A stretch of 64,000 bases of DNA, taken from contig JANQGH010000013.1 in NCBI GenBank assembly GCA_028277405.1, positions 1-64,000 of the forward strand. Reading direction: 5' to 3'. Below the pieces are notes generated by a model. It ran no database searches. It was not told where the DNA came from and saw only the letters and a list, made by a program, of their open reading frames with translations. Position numbers and translations under genes: made by a program. This stretch comes from Alphaproteobacteria bacterium. GTDB taxonomy: Bacteria > Pseudomonadota > Alphaproteobacteria > DSM-16000 > Inquilinaceae. How positions within the stretch are numbered: the first letter of the stretch is position 1; each line of letters starts with the position of its first letter. Below, in pieces: positions 42,261 to 51,471 of this stretch.

Positions 42261-44789
42261 TCAGGCTTCCGCCTTCCGCCGCACGGTCGAATAGATCAGC
42301 GCCGCGGCGAGGATCAGCGCGCCCTGGAACATGTATTGATAGGTCTGGGTCAAGCCGAGGAAGGACACGGCGTTCAGTACCATCGTCAGCAGCAATGCGC
42401 CCATCACCGTCCCGATGAAGGTGCCACGACCGCCGAGCAGGCTGGTGCCGCCGAGGACGACCGCCGTGATGCTGGCGAGCGTGTAGTTGACGCCTTGGGC
42501 CGGGTCCCCGACGCCGATCTGCGCCATCAGCATGATGGCCCCAAGCGCCGTCAGCAGCGAGCAGGCGACATAACCGGCGATGAAGGTCAGGTTGGTCCGA
42601 ACGCCAACCCGGCGGGCATTGTCCTCGTTCGACCCGACGGCCCGCAGTCTCCAACCGGGCCGGCGCTTGCGCAGCGTGAACTCGGCAGCAATCGCCAACA
42701 CGACCAGCACGATGAACGCGACCGGAATCGGCCCGAGGCGCCAAGTCAGCGTCTCGATAACCCCGAAATTGATGAAGCCGTCCGGCCCGTCCCGCAGCAC
42801 GAAGCTGAGCCCCTGCAGGCCGATGAACATCGCCAGAGTGGCCGCGATCGGCGTGAAGTTGGCAAACCGGATCAGAGAGCCGTTAATCAGCCCGACGACA
42901 AGGGCGGCGGCGAGCATCAAGGCGAAACCGGCAGCGATCGTCAGCGCCGGCTGGCCATCATTGACGAAGAACGAGGCGATCACGACCAGGAAGCCGGCGA
43001 GCGGACCGACCGACAGGTCGATGCCACCCATCAGCAGCGCAACCGTCTGCCCAAGAGCGATGAAGCCCAGCGCCGTGGCGAGGATCAAAATGTTCGAGAC
43101 GTTAAAGGCGGACAGGAAATTCTCGTTCTGGCCAAAGACATAGAGCGCCAAGGCGACCGCCACCACGACCAGCGGGCCGACCGTCGCATTGTCGGTCTGC
43201 ACGAAATGCTTCACGCGCTCGCCGAAACTGGCGTGATGCCGGCGGGCTTCTTCGACATGATGGGCGTGGGTGTCGGCCTGTACCGCCGCGCCGACGATCC
43301 GCGCCTCGGTTATGTCGTCGCCGCGCAGCGTCTCGACCACGCGCCCGCGCGACATGACGATCACGACATCGCACAGCCCCTCGAGTTCTGCAGCGTCGGA
43401 GGAGTTCACGACAACCGGCGTTCCCGAGCGCGAGACTTCGCGCAGGATGCGGTAGATCTCCGACCGCGCGCCGACATCGACGCCCTGGGTGGGCTCGTCC
43501 GCGACGATGAAGCCAGGCTCCGACAACAGCGCTCGGGCCATGACCACCTTCTGCTGGTTGCCGCCGGATAGCGACAGGATCTTGGCCTCCAGCCCGGCTG
43601 TCTTGACCGCGAGCTCACGAAAGACCTCGTTGACCTTTGCCAGCTCGCGCGGCCGGCGCATCACGCCGCGCAAGCTGAACTTCTCCAGCGCGGCGAAGGT
43701 CGCGTTTTCGCGCACGGTCAGATCCTTGGCGACGCCCTCCGTATGGCGATCCGACGGCATGTAGGCGGCATGGGATTTGAGCGCGGACGCCCCGATGGCG
43801 TGGCCATTGAGCTGTACTTCGCCCGTAATCGACTGTAGGCCGGCCAATGCCCGCATCAGGTCGGCCTGGCCATTACCCTCGACGCCGGCAACGCCGATGA
43901 TCTGGCCGCGGCCGACCTCGAAACTGACATCCTTGAACTTTCGCCCGCTGAGGCCCGAGACGGTGAAGTTGATCTCCGGCGCGGGGTCGTCGAGTTTCAG
44001 CGGGAAAGCGGACTCCAGCGAGCGGCCGACGATCATGCTGAGCAGGTCTTCGTCGCCGACCGCGTCGACCATGGCGCGCCCCGCCATACGGCCGTCGCGC
44101 AGCACCGTCACACGGTCGCCGATCTGGCGCAGTTCCGCGAGGCGATGGGTGATGTAGATGACCGATGTGCCCTCGGCCACCAGGCGCCGGACCTGGCTGA
44201 ACAGCATGTTGGTGGCGTCCTGGTCGAGCGACGCCGTCGGTTCGTCAAGGATCAGCACCCGTGGATTGACCGCCAGCGCCTTCGCCAGCTCCAAGAGGTG
44301 TTTCTGCGCGACGGGCAAGCTGCCCGCCCTCGCCTGCAGCGGCACATGCAGCCCGACCTCGTCCAGCATGCGCCGGGCAATGCCCCTGGTATCGCCCACT
44401 GCGAAGACCTGGGTGGGCAACGCCACCTGCAGGTTTTCCAGCACCGACAGATCCTCAAGAATGGCCGGGTGCTGATAGGAAATCGCGACCCCGAGATCGG
44501 CCGAACTGTCCGGCGACAGCGGGGTCACATCGCGCCCGTCGAACGCGATCGCGCCGCGATCGGGCTGAAGCACGCCGGAAATGATGTTCATCAAGGTGGA
44601 CTTGCCGGCACCGTTCTCGCCGAGGATGGCGTGAACCTCGCCGGCGAAGAACTCGACACTGACATCCGTCAAGGCGTGAACGCCCGCGAACGACTTTGAC
44701 ACGCCGGTCATCCGAATCACGGGATGGCCACGATCGGGCTCGATGGCGTCGACGGCGCTTGCGGCTTCGATGGGCTGTGTCGCTGTCAT
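42261..44789 (-). CDS. Fused RbsA-RbsC: ribose-type ABC ATPase and permease in one chain, 842 aa
   Basis: Residues about 25-250 are the first ABC domain (GENGAGKST Walker A, LDEPTASLDQDATN), 255-490 the second (degenerate Walker A GVEGNGQADLM, signature LSGGNQQKVVMARAL, VADEPTQGVDVG), the usual RbsA layout. After a linker, residues about 530-840 are a complete RbsC-type permease (GQTVALLMGGIDLSVGPLAG; VLGGTSLLGGRGTFIGTVMGA). Normally these are two genes. There is no internal stop or frameshift. A second free RbsC-type gene lies at 45941, so the transporter may be a heterodimer. Confidence 0.9.
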   Translation of the reverse strand: MTATQPIEAASAVDAIEPDRGHPVIRMTGVSKSFAGVHALTDVSVEFFAGEVHAILGENGAGKSTLMNIISGVLQPDRGAIAFDGRDVTPLSPDSSADLGVAISYQHPAILEDLSVLENLQVALPTQVFAVGDTRGIARRMLDEVGLHVPLQARAGSLPVAQKHLLELAKALAVNPRVLILDEPTASLDQDATNMLFSQVRRLVAEGTSVIYITHRLAELRQIGDRVTVLRDGRMAGRAMVDAVGDEDLLSMIVGRSLESAFPLKLDDPAPEINFTVSGLSGRKFKDVSFEVGRGQIIGVAGVEGNGQADLMRALAGLQSITGEVQLNGHAIGASALKSHAAYMPSDRHTEGVAKDLTVRENATFAALEKFSLRGVMRRPRELAKVNEVFRELAVKTAGLEAKILSLSGGNQQKVVMARALLSEPGFIVADEPTQGVDVGARSEIYRILREVSRSGTPVVVNSSDAAELEGLCDVVIVMSRGRVVETLRGDDITEARIVGAAVQADTHAHHVEEARRHHASFGERVKHFVQTDNATVGPLVVVAVALALYVFGQNENFLSAFNVSNILILATALGFIALGQTVALLMGGIDLSVGPLAGFLVVIASFFVNDGQPALTIAAGFALMLAAALVVGLINGSLIRFANFTPIAATLAMFIGLQGLSFVLRDGPDGFINFGVIETLTWRLGPIPVAFIVLVVLAIAAEFTLRKRRPGWRLRAVGSNEDNARRVGVRTNLTFIAGYVACSLLTALGAIMLMAQIGVGDPAQGVNYTLASITAVVLGGTSLLGGRGTFIGTVMGALLLTMVLNAVSFLGLTQTYQYMFQGALILAAALIYSTVRRKAEA

Positions 44790-44824
44790 GGTCAGTCTCG
44801 ATCAACCTTGGGATGCACCGGCAA

Positions 44825-44866
44825 GGGCGGCTGGCCCCGGGCAGGGAGGAATGCCCGGGGCCGCCC
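44825..44866 (-). terminator. Strong hairpin between binding-protein and fused ATPase-permease genes
   Basis: CCCCGGGCA (44835-44843) pairs with TGCCCGGGG (44852-44860), loop of 8; outer GGGCGG (44825-44830) pairs with CCGCCC (44861-44866) with a three-base bulge. It lies directly after the binding-protein stop (44872). No U-run, so an mRNA stabiliser or attenuator is more likely than a full stop. Confidence 0.7.
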
Positions 44867-44871
44867 TCGGA

Positions 44872-45939
44872 TCAGTTGCCCACGGCGTCCGCCTGAACCT
44901 GGGCCGGCACGGCCGAGGACAGGTAGATCGCGCCCGGCAGATCCGGCTCGCACTGGACCGCGTTCGGCTGATCCGTGATCGAGTTTTCGAACACGCCCGA
45001 GGTGAATACGTCGGACTCCGGCGGCGTGCCGCCTGTCGCTTCGGCTATGGCCCATTGCACGGCCAAGCGGACGTTGTCCGTCCCGGTCTCGACCGTCATC
45101 AGGTCGAAATCGGAGTTGTTCGCGCGGTTCTCCTGCCAGAAGCAGCCCAGCGAGTTGCCGTCCGAGGTCGCCAGCGCCGGAATCGAGCGATCGAAATTCT
45201 CGAAGACCGGCAGAGCACCGACGAGGGACGGACCGAAATCCGAGACGATGACGTCGATATCTTCGTGCTGCGCGATGGCGGCCGACAGGACCTGCTGCGT
45301 CAGCGCGGGGTCCCAGTTCGTCACCGCGAACGGTTCGGGGTTGAGGAAGACATAGCTGTCGTCGAGGACCTGCATCATGCCCTCCAACTCCTCCAAGCCC
45401 TGGCTGTTGCCGGCAGGGCCGCTGAGGAACAGGATGTTGGCGCCGTCGGGAAACTGCTCGACGATCCATTCGCCCCACAGCACGCCATTCTCGACGAACG
45501 AGGCGGCGACATAGCGCGTGTAGTTGCGGCCGGCCTCACCACCGACAACCACGCGATACGGAATGACGATCGCGCCCGCGCGGTAGGCGTTGGTCAGCGC
45601 CGGCAGTACCGCCGGGCCGGCGTCGCCGAAGACGACCAGCGCGTCGATCCCGCGCGCGGCCATGGAGTTGATGTCCGAAATGGCCTTCTGCGTGTCGCCC
45701 TGCCCATCGGCATAGAGGTATTCGGTGATGCTGGGGCAGAGCTCTGCCTCCTGACGCCCTGCCTCCGCTGTTACGATCCGCCAGCTATTGCCGCCGAAGC
45801 CGTCGAGCAGCGCCAGCGATGCCTCGTTCGGGCCACACCAGGCCGGCGTGTCCTGCGCTGAGGCGGTGCTGCCGAGCAAGGCCATTGAAAGTCCGGCCGC
45901 GGCGACCGCGACGGCGGTTCTGCAAGTCGATTGGGTCAT
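44872..45939 (-). CDS. Ribose-type ABC transporter solute-binding protein, 355 aa
   Basis: Sec signal (VAVAAAGLSMALLGSTASAQ) then a type I periplasmic-binding fold: DGFGGNSWRIVTAEAGRQ, DINSMAARGIDALVVFG, and IDVIVSDFGPSLVGA. The receptor for the RbsC and fused RbsA-RbsC proteins. Ligand not known; the neighbouring genes (ring-cleavage, dehydrogenases) suggest a cyclic alcohol, an aromatic or a glycoside rather than ribose. Start one base after the RbsC stop. Confidence 0.88.
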   Translation of the reverse strand: MTQSTCRTAVAVAAAGLSMALLGSTASAQDTPAWCGPNEASLALLDGFGGNSWRIVTAEAGRQEAELCPSITEYLYADGQGDTQKAISDINSMAARGIDALVVFGDAGPAVLPALTNAYRAGAIVIPYRVVVGGEAGRNYTRYVAASFVENGVLWGEWIVEQFPDGANILFLSGPAGNSQGLEELEGMMQVLDDSYVFLNPEPFAVTNWDPALTQQVLSAAIAQHEDIDVIVSDFGPSLVGALPVFENFDRSIPALATSDGNSLGCFWQENRANNSDFDLMTVETGTDNVRLAVQWAIAEATGGTPPESDVFTSGVFENSITDQPNAVQCEPDLPGAIYLSSAVPAQVQADAVGN

Positions 45940-45940
45940 G

Positions 45941-46960
45941 TCACTCCTCCTTTGGATTTCTGTTGGCGAGTTTGGTCGTGAGGGTGGTCCAGTTGATCGA
46001 GTAGATCCCGATGCCGACCACGAGCGCTAAGGCCTGGATGATGGTCTGGGCCGAAAAGGGCACACCGACCGCGAGCGCGAACTGGCTCAACTGGTTCAAG
46101 AAGAACGCCGCGATCACGACCGATATCGGGAAGCCGCGTCCGCCCAGCAGCGACGTACCGGCTAACACCACGACCGCCACCGAGGGCAGCAGCAGGCTGT
46201 TGCCTTGGAACGCCGTGGGCTCGCGGGTGATGCCGGCGATCAGGATGCCGGCCACGCAGTAGTGCAACTGTGCGAAGACGTAGGCCATCATCTGGTAGAG
46301 CTTCACCCGCAGCCCCACGGCCTGCGCGGCAAGCGGGTTGGCCCCGATCGCCTCGAAGCGTCGCCCAACAACCGTCTTCTTCATGACGAAGGAAACGAGC
46401 ACCAGGATCGCAAGCGCGATGAAGACCGAATGGTTGATGCCGAAGGTCCTGCCGCCGGCGATCTCGGCCAGGAGGTCGGTGGTGGTGCGCGGCACGCCGC
46501 GGGAGATCGCGAAGACGCCGCCGAACAGAAGCGCGTTCATTCCGATGGTCGCGATGATCGCGTTCAGCCGGTAGACGCCGACAAGCAGGCCGTTGATCAC
46601 GCCCGCCGCGATCGCGCAGCCGAAGGCGAACAGAACGGCGCCTAAGAGATCCGCGTCGTTGCCTGAAGGCATGTGCGTCGCGATGACCACGGCCAGCGAG
46701 ACACCCCCCGGCACCGACAGGTCGAAGCCCCCCTGCTGCACAACCAGCATCTGGCCAAGGCCGACGATGGCCAGCACTGCCGCGAAAGGCAGGCTGCCGA
46801 CCAACGCCCCCGTCGAAACCGCCGACGGGGCGAAGATGAGGCACAGCACGATCAGCGCCACCGTCGATCCGACGATGGTCACGAACCCCTTGGCGAGCGG
46901 GATCTGATGGATCGCCTGCCGCGGGCCCCGTGTTTCGAACTGTGTGTCGGTTTGTGCCAT
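45941..46960 (-). CDS. Ribose-type ABC transporter permease (RbsC type), 339 aa
   Basis: About ten helices; GLGQMLVVQQGGFDLSVPGGVSLAVVIATH and VVLAGTSLLGGRGFPISVVIAAFFLNQL are the RbsC signature regions. It parallels the permease half of the fusion at 42261, so the channel is probably formed by these two unlike halves. Separated by one base from the binding-protein gene. Confidence 0.9.
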   Translation of the reverse strand: MAQTDTQFETRGPRQAIHQIPLAKGFVTIVGSTVALIVLCLIFAPSAVSTGALVGSLPFAAVLAIVGLGQMLVVQQGGFDLSVPGGVSLAVVIATHMPSGNDADLLGAVLFAFGCAIAAGVINGLLVGVYRLNAIIATIGMNALLFGGVFAISRGVPRTTTDLLAEIAGGRTFGINHSVFIALAILVLVSFVMKKTVVGRRFEAIGANPLAAQAVGLRVKLYQMMAYVFAQLHYCVAGILIAGITREPTAFQGNSLLLPSVAVVVLAGTSLLGGRGFPISVVIAAFFLNQLSQFALAVGVPFSAQTIIQALALVVGIGIYSINWTTLTTKLANRNPKEE

Positions 46961-47010
46961 CGCCCTTGTCTTGCGTTCTGTATCTGGCTGGTCCGCCGGG
47001 TTTGCTGTCG

Positions 47011-47991
47011 TCAGGAGATGTTCAGGGTCACCTTGACCGCCGCCTCAGGCTTCTTGCCGAGGTCCAGCGCGGTCAAAGCGTCATCGAGGTCGAACTGGTG
47101 CGTCTGGATCGGCGACAGGTCGAGGCCGGTCCGTTCCAGAAAACGGATCGCCGCTGGCCAGACGCCGGGCGAGCCGATGCAGCCGCGCACGGTCAGGTCC
47201 TTGATTTGAATCTTGCCAAGCTCGACCGGGAACTTCTGGCCGATATTGATGCCGACCATCGACACGCAGCCCTCGGGCTTCGCGTAATCGAAGACGTTGG
47301 CCAGCGACGCGGCGTGGCCCGCCGCCTCGACCACCAGGTCGGCGCCGTCGCCCGTCATCTCCTGCACGGCCTCGATTGGATCGCCGGCGGAGGGATCGAC
47401 GGTGCCCTCGGCGCCGAGGCGCATGGCGATGTCGCGCCGCAACGGCACGGGGTCGACGACGATCACCCGGGCACCCATGCCGATGGCCGCCGCCGCCGAA
47501 ACCAGCCCGATCGTGCCGCCGCCGGAGACAACGACCGTCTGCGAGGCATCGACGCCGCCATGGCGCAGCACCGCGTAATAGCCGCAGGTGAAGGGCTCGA
47601 TCAGCGAGCCTTTGTCGTCGTCCACCGCATCAGGCAGCTTGTGCAACCATTCCGGCCGCGCCGGGAAAAACTCCCGGTTGGCCCCATCCATCGAAAAGCC
47701 GAAATGGTGGATCCGCTCCGGCGTCGGGATCACGCATTCGCCGACGACCCGGTCGCCGACCGATAGGCCGGTGACGTTGCTGCCAACGTCCACCACTTCG
47801 CCGACCCATTCGTGGCCGGGCGTTACCGGATAAGTGATCGGGATGATGTAGTGACCGGCCAGAAGCTCGTAGTCGGAATGACAGATCCCGACCTTGCGAG
47901 ACTGGATCATGACCTCGTTCTCGGTGATCGCCGGCGACTGTACCCGCGTAACCACCGGCTTCTTCGGCTCATCGAAAATCAGCGCTTTCAT
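47011..47991 (-). CDS. Zinc alcohol dehydrogenase-like MDR protein lacking the structural zinc lobe, 326 aa
   Basis: Catalytic zinc residues Cys (VGICHSDYELL) and His-Glu (TPGHEWVGEV) and the GGGTIGLVS Rossmann motif are present. The four-Cys structural zinc segment, which normally follows GDRV, is replaced by VGECVIPTPERIHHFGFSMDG, so it does not bind the structural zinc in the usual way. Related to threonine/sorbitol-type dehydrogenases. Overlaps the Gfo/Idh gene by ATGA. Probably oxidises a sugar or polyol hydroxyl. Confidence 0.85.
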   Translation of the reverse strand: MKALIFDEPKKPVVTRVQSPAITENEVMIQSRKVGICHSDYELLAGHYIIPITYPVTPGHEWVGEVVDVGSNVTGLSVGDRVVGECVIPTPERIHHFGFSMDGANREFFPARPEWLHKLPDAVDDDKGSLIEPFTCGYYAVLRHGGVDASQTVVVSGGGTIGLVSAAAAIGMGARVIVVDPVPLRRDIAMRLGAEGTVDPSAGDPIEAVQEMTGDGADLVVEAAGHAASLANVFDYAKPEGCVSMVGINIGQKFPVELGKIQIKDLTVRGCIGSPGVWPAAIRFLERTGLDLSPIQTHQFDLDDALTALDLGKKPEAAVKVTLNIS

Positions 47992-49028
47992 GACACCGTC
48001 TCCATCTCTGCCGGTGCCGGTTCGGGCACCGTTTCGATCCGGCCGCTCGAGGCGGATTTGAAGACCGCCTCCAGCAGCGCGATGGTGTTGACCAGTTCAT
48101 CGCCGGTGATCGGATAGGGCGCCAAGTCACGCACCGCGTGGGCGAAGGCGACCAGATTGTCCTTCACCGGCTCGGCCGGGCCGACTTCCTCGGTGACGAT
48201 CGGCCCACCTGCCGTGGCGGAGGTGACGACCCAGCCATCGGGCGCCTCGACATGGGCCTTGTCGCGGATGTCGATCCAGGCTTTCGAGCCATAGACGGTG
48301 AAGCGCGACATGAAGGGAGTGGCAAGCGAGGCCGAGACGTAGGCCGTGCCGCCGCGCCGGAATTTGACATAAGCCGCCACGGTGTCGCCCTGCGGCAGAT
48401 CGGACGACAGCCGCTCGCAATGGCACAGCACGCTTTGCGCCGGCCCCAACAGCCTAACCGACAGATCGAGCAGATGGATGCCGGTGGCCGTCATCCCACC
48501 GGCAGGCGCCTGATCGGCCTTTAGGCGCCAATTGCCGGGATCCAGAGACAGGAATTTGTCGTGGCTGAAATTGGCTTCGATCTGATGGATGCGTCCAAGT
48601 TGTCCCGCTTCCGCGCTGGCCAGCAGGTCGGCGATCGGCGGTTCCCAGCGCCGTTCGTGCCCCATGCCCAGGACCAGCCCAGCATCGCCGCACAGCGCGA
48701 CGGATCGCGCAGCCTCGGCGGCCGTCAGGGCCAAGGGCTTTTCGCAGAAGATGTGCCTGCCTGCCCGGATAGCCGCCTCGATCTGGGCGCTGTGCAGCGC
48801 GTGCGGCGTGGCCAGCACGACGGCTTCAACCGCCGGATCGCGCAACGCATCGGCATAGTCGGCCGACAGCGGGATGCCTCTTTCGGCACACAACGACATA
48901 GCGGAACCGATGTCGGGCTCGACCGCGCGCACGACCGCGATCTCGTCCGATGCGGCCTCCAGCACGGCAAGCATCTTGCGGCCCCACCAGCCGAGCCCAA
49001 CCAGCGCGATGCGGACCGGATCGGGCAT
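47988..49028 (-). CDS. Gfo/Idh/MocA-family NAD-dependent oxidoreductase, 346 aa
   Basis: Rossmann start IALVGLGWWGRKMLAVLE, the EKP motif IFCEKPLALT, and GIHLLDL for the catalytic His. Members oxidise or epimerise sugars and inositols. ATG 49028 is preferred to an in-frame upstream start that would overlap the YciI gene widely; the ATG overlaps the YciI TGA by one base. With the two alcohol dehydrogenases it forms a set of sugar-type dehydrogenases. Confidence 0.88.
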   Translation of the reverse strand: MPDPVRIALVGLGWWGRKMLAVLEAASDEIAVVRAVEPDIGSAMSLCAERGIPLSADYADALRDPAVEAVVLATPHALHSAQIEAAIRAGRHIFCEKPLALTAAEAARSVALCGDAGLVLGMGHERRWEPPIADLLASAEAGQLGRIHQIEANFSHDKFLSLDPGNWRLKADQAPAGGMTATGIHLLDLSVRLLGPAQSVLCHCERLSSDLPQGDTVAAYVKFRRGGTAYVSASLATPFMSRFTVYGSKAWIDIRDKAHVEAPDGWVVTSATAGGPIVTEEVGPAEPVKDNLVAFAHAVRDLAPYPITGDELVNTIALLEAVFKSASSGRIETVPEPAPAEMETVS

Positions 49029-49312
49029 CAGCGATTGTCCACCCGCTTGGCAAACGGGCGGATCGACACCGTCTTCCACAGGCCTGCCTGTGCGAACGGA
49101 TCGTCCCGGTTGAAGGCCTCGACCTCTTCAATGCTGTCGGCCTCGAGGACGAAGCAACTGCCGATCATCGTCTCTTCGTCATCGGCCAAGAGCGGGCCGG
49201 AAATCACGGTCTTGACCGGCGCCTGGGCGAGATAGGCCTTGTGGGTCTCATACAGCGACAACCGCTTTTCGATCGCTCCGTCATGGTCCAGGCAATGAAC
49301 GACGTAATGCAT
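49028..49312 (-). CDS. YciI-family protein, 94 aa
   Basis: Small alpha-beta barrel with the family His-Asp pair in VVHCLDHDGAIEKR and SIEEVEAFNRDDPFAQAGLW; close in fold to ABM and muconolactone isomerase. Biochemical role of the family is mostly unknown; some act as dehydrochlorinase or lactone isomerase-like enzymes. Stop overlaps the next start. Confidence 0.85.
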   Translation of the reverse strand: MHYVVHCLDHDGAIEKRLSLYETHKAYLAQAPVKTVISGPLLADDEETMIGSCFVLEADSIEEVEAFNRDDPFAQAGLWKTVSIRPFAKRVDNR

Positions 49313-49336
49313 GGTGCTTCCCCTAGGCTGCAGTCA

Positions 49337-50407
49337 TCACGAGGGAATGATCCGGCGCGCCCGCAGCTCGTCGAACACATCGAAGAAGCTGTCGGGCGTG
49401 CGCTGATGGGTGGTGAAGCCGCGCGTACGGCTGTTGGTCATGTCGGTGAGGCATTCCAGATTGCGGCCCAGATCGGCATCGCTGTGCCACCAGGAGGCCA
49501 GGCGGCTGACTGGAAGGTCTTCAAGCTCATGCTTGGCCACGATCTCGGACCAAACCGCATGAGCATCGGCCATCTGCTCTTCAAGAAGGGTTGGATGGCC
49601 AGGGTATGGAGCGACTTCTAGCTCGAAATACTTGGCGATCTCAGCCCACAGCCAGGTCCAGCGAAACACGTCGCCATTGACCGTATTGAACGGCAGGTTG
49701 GCGGCCTCCGGGGTGGTCGCGGCCCAATGGAGTTGCTTGGCCAGCAGCCGTGCATCGGTCACATCAGTGACGGCGTTGTACTGGTCGGGCGAGCCGGGAA
49801 AGACGAAGGGCCGACCTGTGTGCTTGCAGATCGATGCGTAGATCGCGAGCGTGACCGCCATGTTCATGGCATTGCCAACGACGAACCCGATCATGGTGTG
49901 GGGGCGGTGGACCGACCAGGTGAAGCCCCGCCGTTCGGCCATTTCGAACAGCACGTCTTCCTGATCGTAATAGAAGTTGGGGCCCGGCAGCCTTGGGCTG
50001 TCTTCCAGGAACGGCGTATAGGGCGTGACCTGCGCATAATCGTCGAACGAGCCGAGATAATGCTTCAGGCCCGTCACCAGGGCCGCATGGCGCAGCGGCG
50101 CGGCCGCAAGCCCGTCGAAGAGATTGCGAATCATCGCGGCGTTTACGGCGATGTTCTCCTCTTCGGTCGCCTGGCGAGACCAGGTGCAATAGAAGACGTG
50201 CGTAACGTCGGACGCCTGGCGAAGCGCCGTGGCACTGGCCTCAGCATCGGTCAGGTCGGCAGCGATGTGGCGGTCGGACCAAGGAAGGTCCGCCGCCCCG
50301 CGCGACACCGTGACGACCGTCCAGCCAGCGTCTTTCAGGTGCCGGCCGGCATAGCTGCCCGACAGGCCGGTGGCGCCGACGATCAGGGCGACGTTCGAAC
50401 CGGTCAT
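49337..50407 (-). CDS. PRISE-like enone reductase (progesterone 5-beta-reductase/iridoid synthase type), 356 aa
   Basis: Extended SDR with GATGLSGSYAGRHL, the PRISE-type Lys115 in VTGLKHYLGSF and Tyr147 in NFYYDQEDVLFE, separated by 32 residues as in plant progesterone 5-beta-reductases; SVHRPHTMIGF follows. Such enzymes reduce activated enones by 1,4-hydride addition. ATG 50407 is chosen over an earlier start with a non-Rossmann Arg-rich extension. It overlaps the upstream alcohol dehydrogenase gene by 4 bases. Confidence 0.82.
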   Translation of the reverse strand: MTGSNVALIVGATGLSGSYAGRHLKDAGWTVVTVSRGAADLPWSDRHIAADLTDAEASATALRQASDVTHVFYCTWSRQATEEENIAVNAAMIRNLFDGLAAAPLRHAALVTGLKHYLGSFDDYAQVTPYTPFLEDSPRLPGPNFYYDQEDVLFEMAERRGFTWSVHRPHTMIGFVVGNAMNMAVTLAIYASICKHTGRPFVFPGSPDQYNAVTDVTDARLLAKQLHWAATTPEAANLPFNTVNGDVFRWTWLWAEIAKYFELEVAPYPGHPTLLEEQMADAHAVWSEIVAKHELEDLPVSRLASWWHSDADLGRNLECLTDMTNSRTRGFTTHQRTPDSFFDVFDELRARRIIPS

Positions 50408-51471
50408 GTGGTCACCAGGATCTTCAGGTTCTCGCCGGCCGGGTCGAGCAACGCCTCGAAGCCTTCCTCGACCACATCGTCCGCGTCGATCCGGGCGGTA
50501 ATAACCTTTTCGACCGGGAAGCCTCCGGCCGCGATCATGCGCGCGATGCGCGGCCAGATCTGAGTCGGGTAGCACCAGGTCGCCTCGACGGTGATGTCCT
50601 TCAGCGCCCAGAGCATCGCGTCGATCCGCGCGGGCTTAATATGCAGACCGACCTGAACGACCCGGCCCTGGCGGCGCGCGGCCTCGACACAAGCGTTCAG
50701 CGACGCTTCGAGACCGACGCATTCCAGCGCGACGTCGACCCCGACACCTTCCTCGGTCAGGTCCCCGACCAAGGTAGGGAGGTCGCCGGTGCCGGGGTCG
50801 ACGACGATGGCGTAAGGCGCGATCTCGGACATGATCCGCCGGCGGTTTGGATTCGGTTCGGAGACGATGATGGTCGAAGCGCCCGCCGCGCAGGCCGCCA
50901 GCACGGTCAGGGCGCCGATCGGCCCGGCGCCGGAGACGAGGACGGTCGAACCCGCCGTGACGCCGCCGCGATCGACGCCGTAGAGCGCCACGGCCGCCGG
51001 CTCGATCATCGCTGCCTGGTCGTCGGTGATGCCGTCGGGAATAGGCTGGGCGTTGTAGTCCTTGACGATCGCCTTTTCGGCCATCCCGCCCCAGGCCCAG
51101 CTCAGCCCCACGCAAGCCATCTTCGGCGACAGGTGATAAAGGCCGCGCTTGCCGTAATAGTCGTCGCGCGGCGAAAGCAGCGGCTGGACCGAAATGCGGT
51201 CGCCCGCCTCGACATGGGAGACGCCGTCCCCGACAGCGAGCACGGTGGCCGATGTTTCGTGGCCGAGGATCTGGGGATTGCTGGCGCCCGTGTATATGTG
51301 CGGCGTTTCGGGGGTCACGATAGGGCCGGCAATGTATTCATGAAGGTCCGTGCCGCAGATCCCGGTGACAGCCGGGGCGATCAGCACGTCATCCGGCGCC
51401 AGTGCATCCGCAGGCTCGGCGACGTCCTCGACCCGAATATCCTTGGCCCCATGGAACCGGACCGCCCTCAT
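50404..51471 (-). CDS. Zinc alcohol dehydrogenase-like (butanediol dehydrogenase-like), without structural zinc Cys set, 355 aa
   Basis: Catalytic Cys in TGICGTDLHEY and His-Glu in LGHETSATVL, GAGPIGALTVLAACAAGASTIIVSE Rossmann motif. The structural zinc lobe is again missing: ISVQPLLSPRDDYYGKRGLYHLSPK lies where four Cys are expected. It is the first gene of the 12-gene minus-strand group, beginning at 51471 in the divergent intergenic region with the 3-hydroxyisobutyrate dehydrogenase-like gene. Confidence 0.86.
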   Translation of the reverse strand: MRAVRFHGAKDIRVEDVAEPADALAPDDVLIAPAVTGICGTDLHEYIAGPIVTPETPHIYTGASNPQILGHETSATVLAVGDGVSHVEAGDRISVQPLLSPRDDYYGKRGLYHLSPKMACVGLSWAWGGMAEKAIVKDYNAQPIPDGITDDQAAMIEPAAVALYGVDRGGVTAGSTVLVSGAGPIGALTVLAACAAGASTIIVSEPNPNRRRIMSEIAPYAIVVDPGTGDLPTLVGDLTEEGVGVDVALECVGLEASLNACVEAARRQGRVVQVGLHIKPARIDAMLWALKDITVEATWCYPTQIWPRIARMIAAGGFPVEKVITARIDADDVVEEGFEALLDPAGENLKILVTT

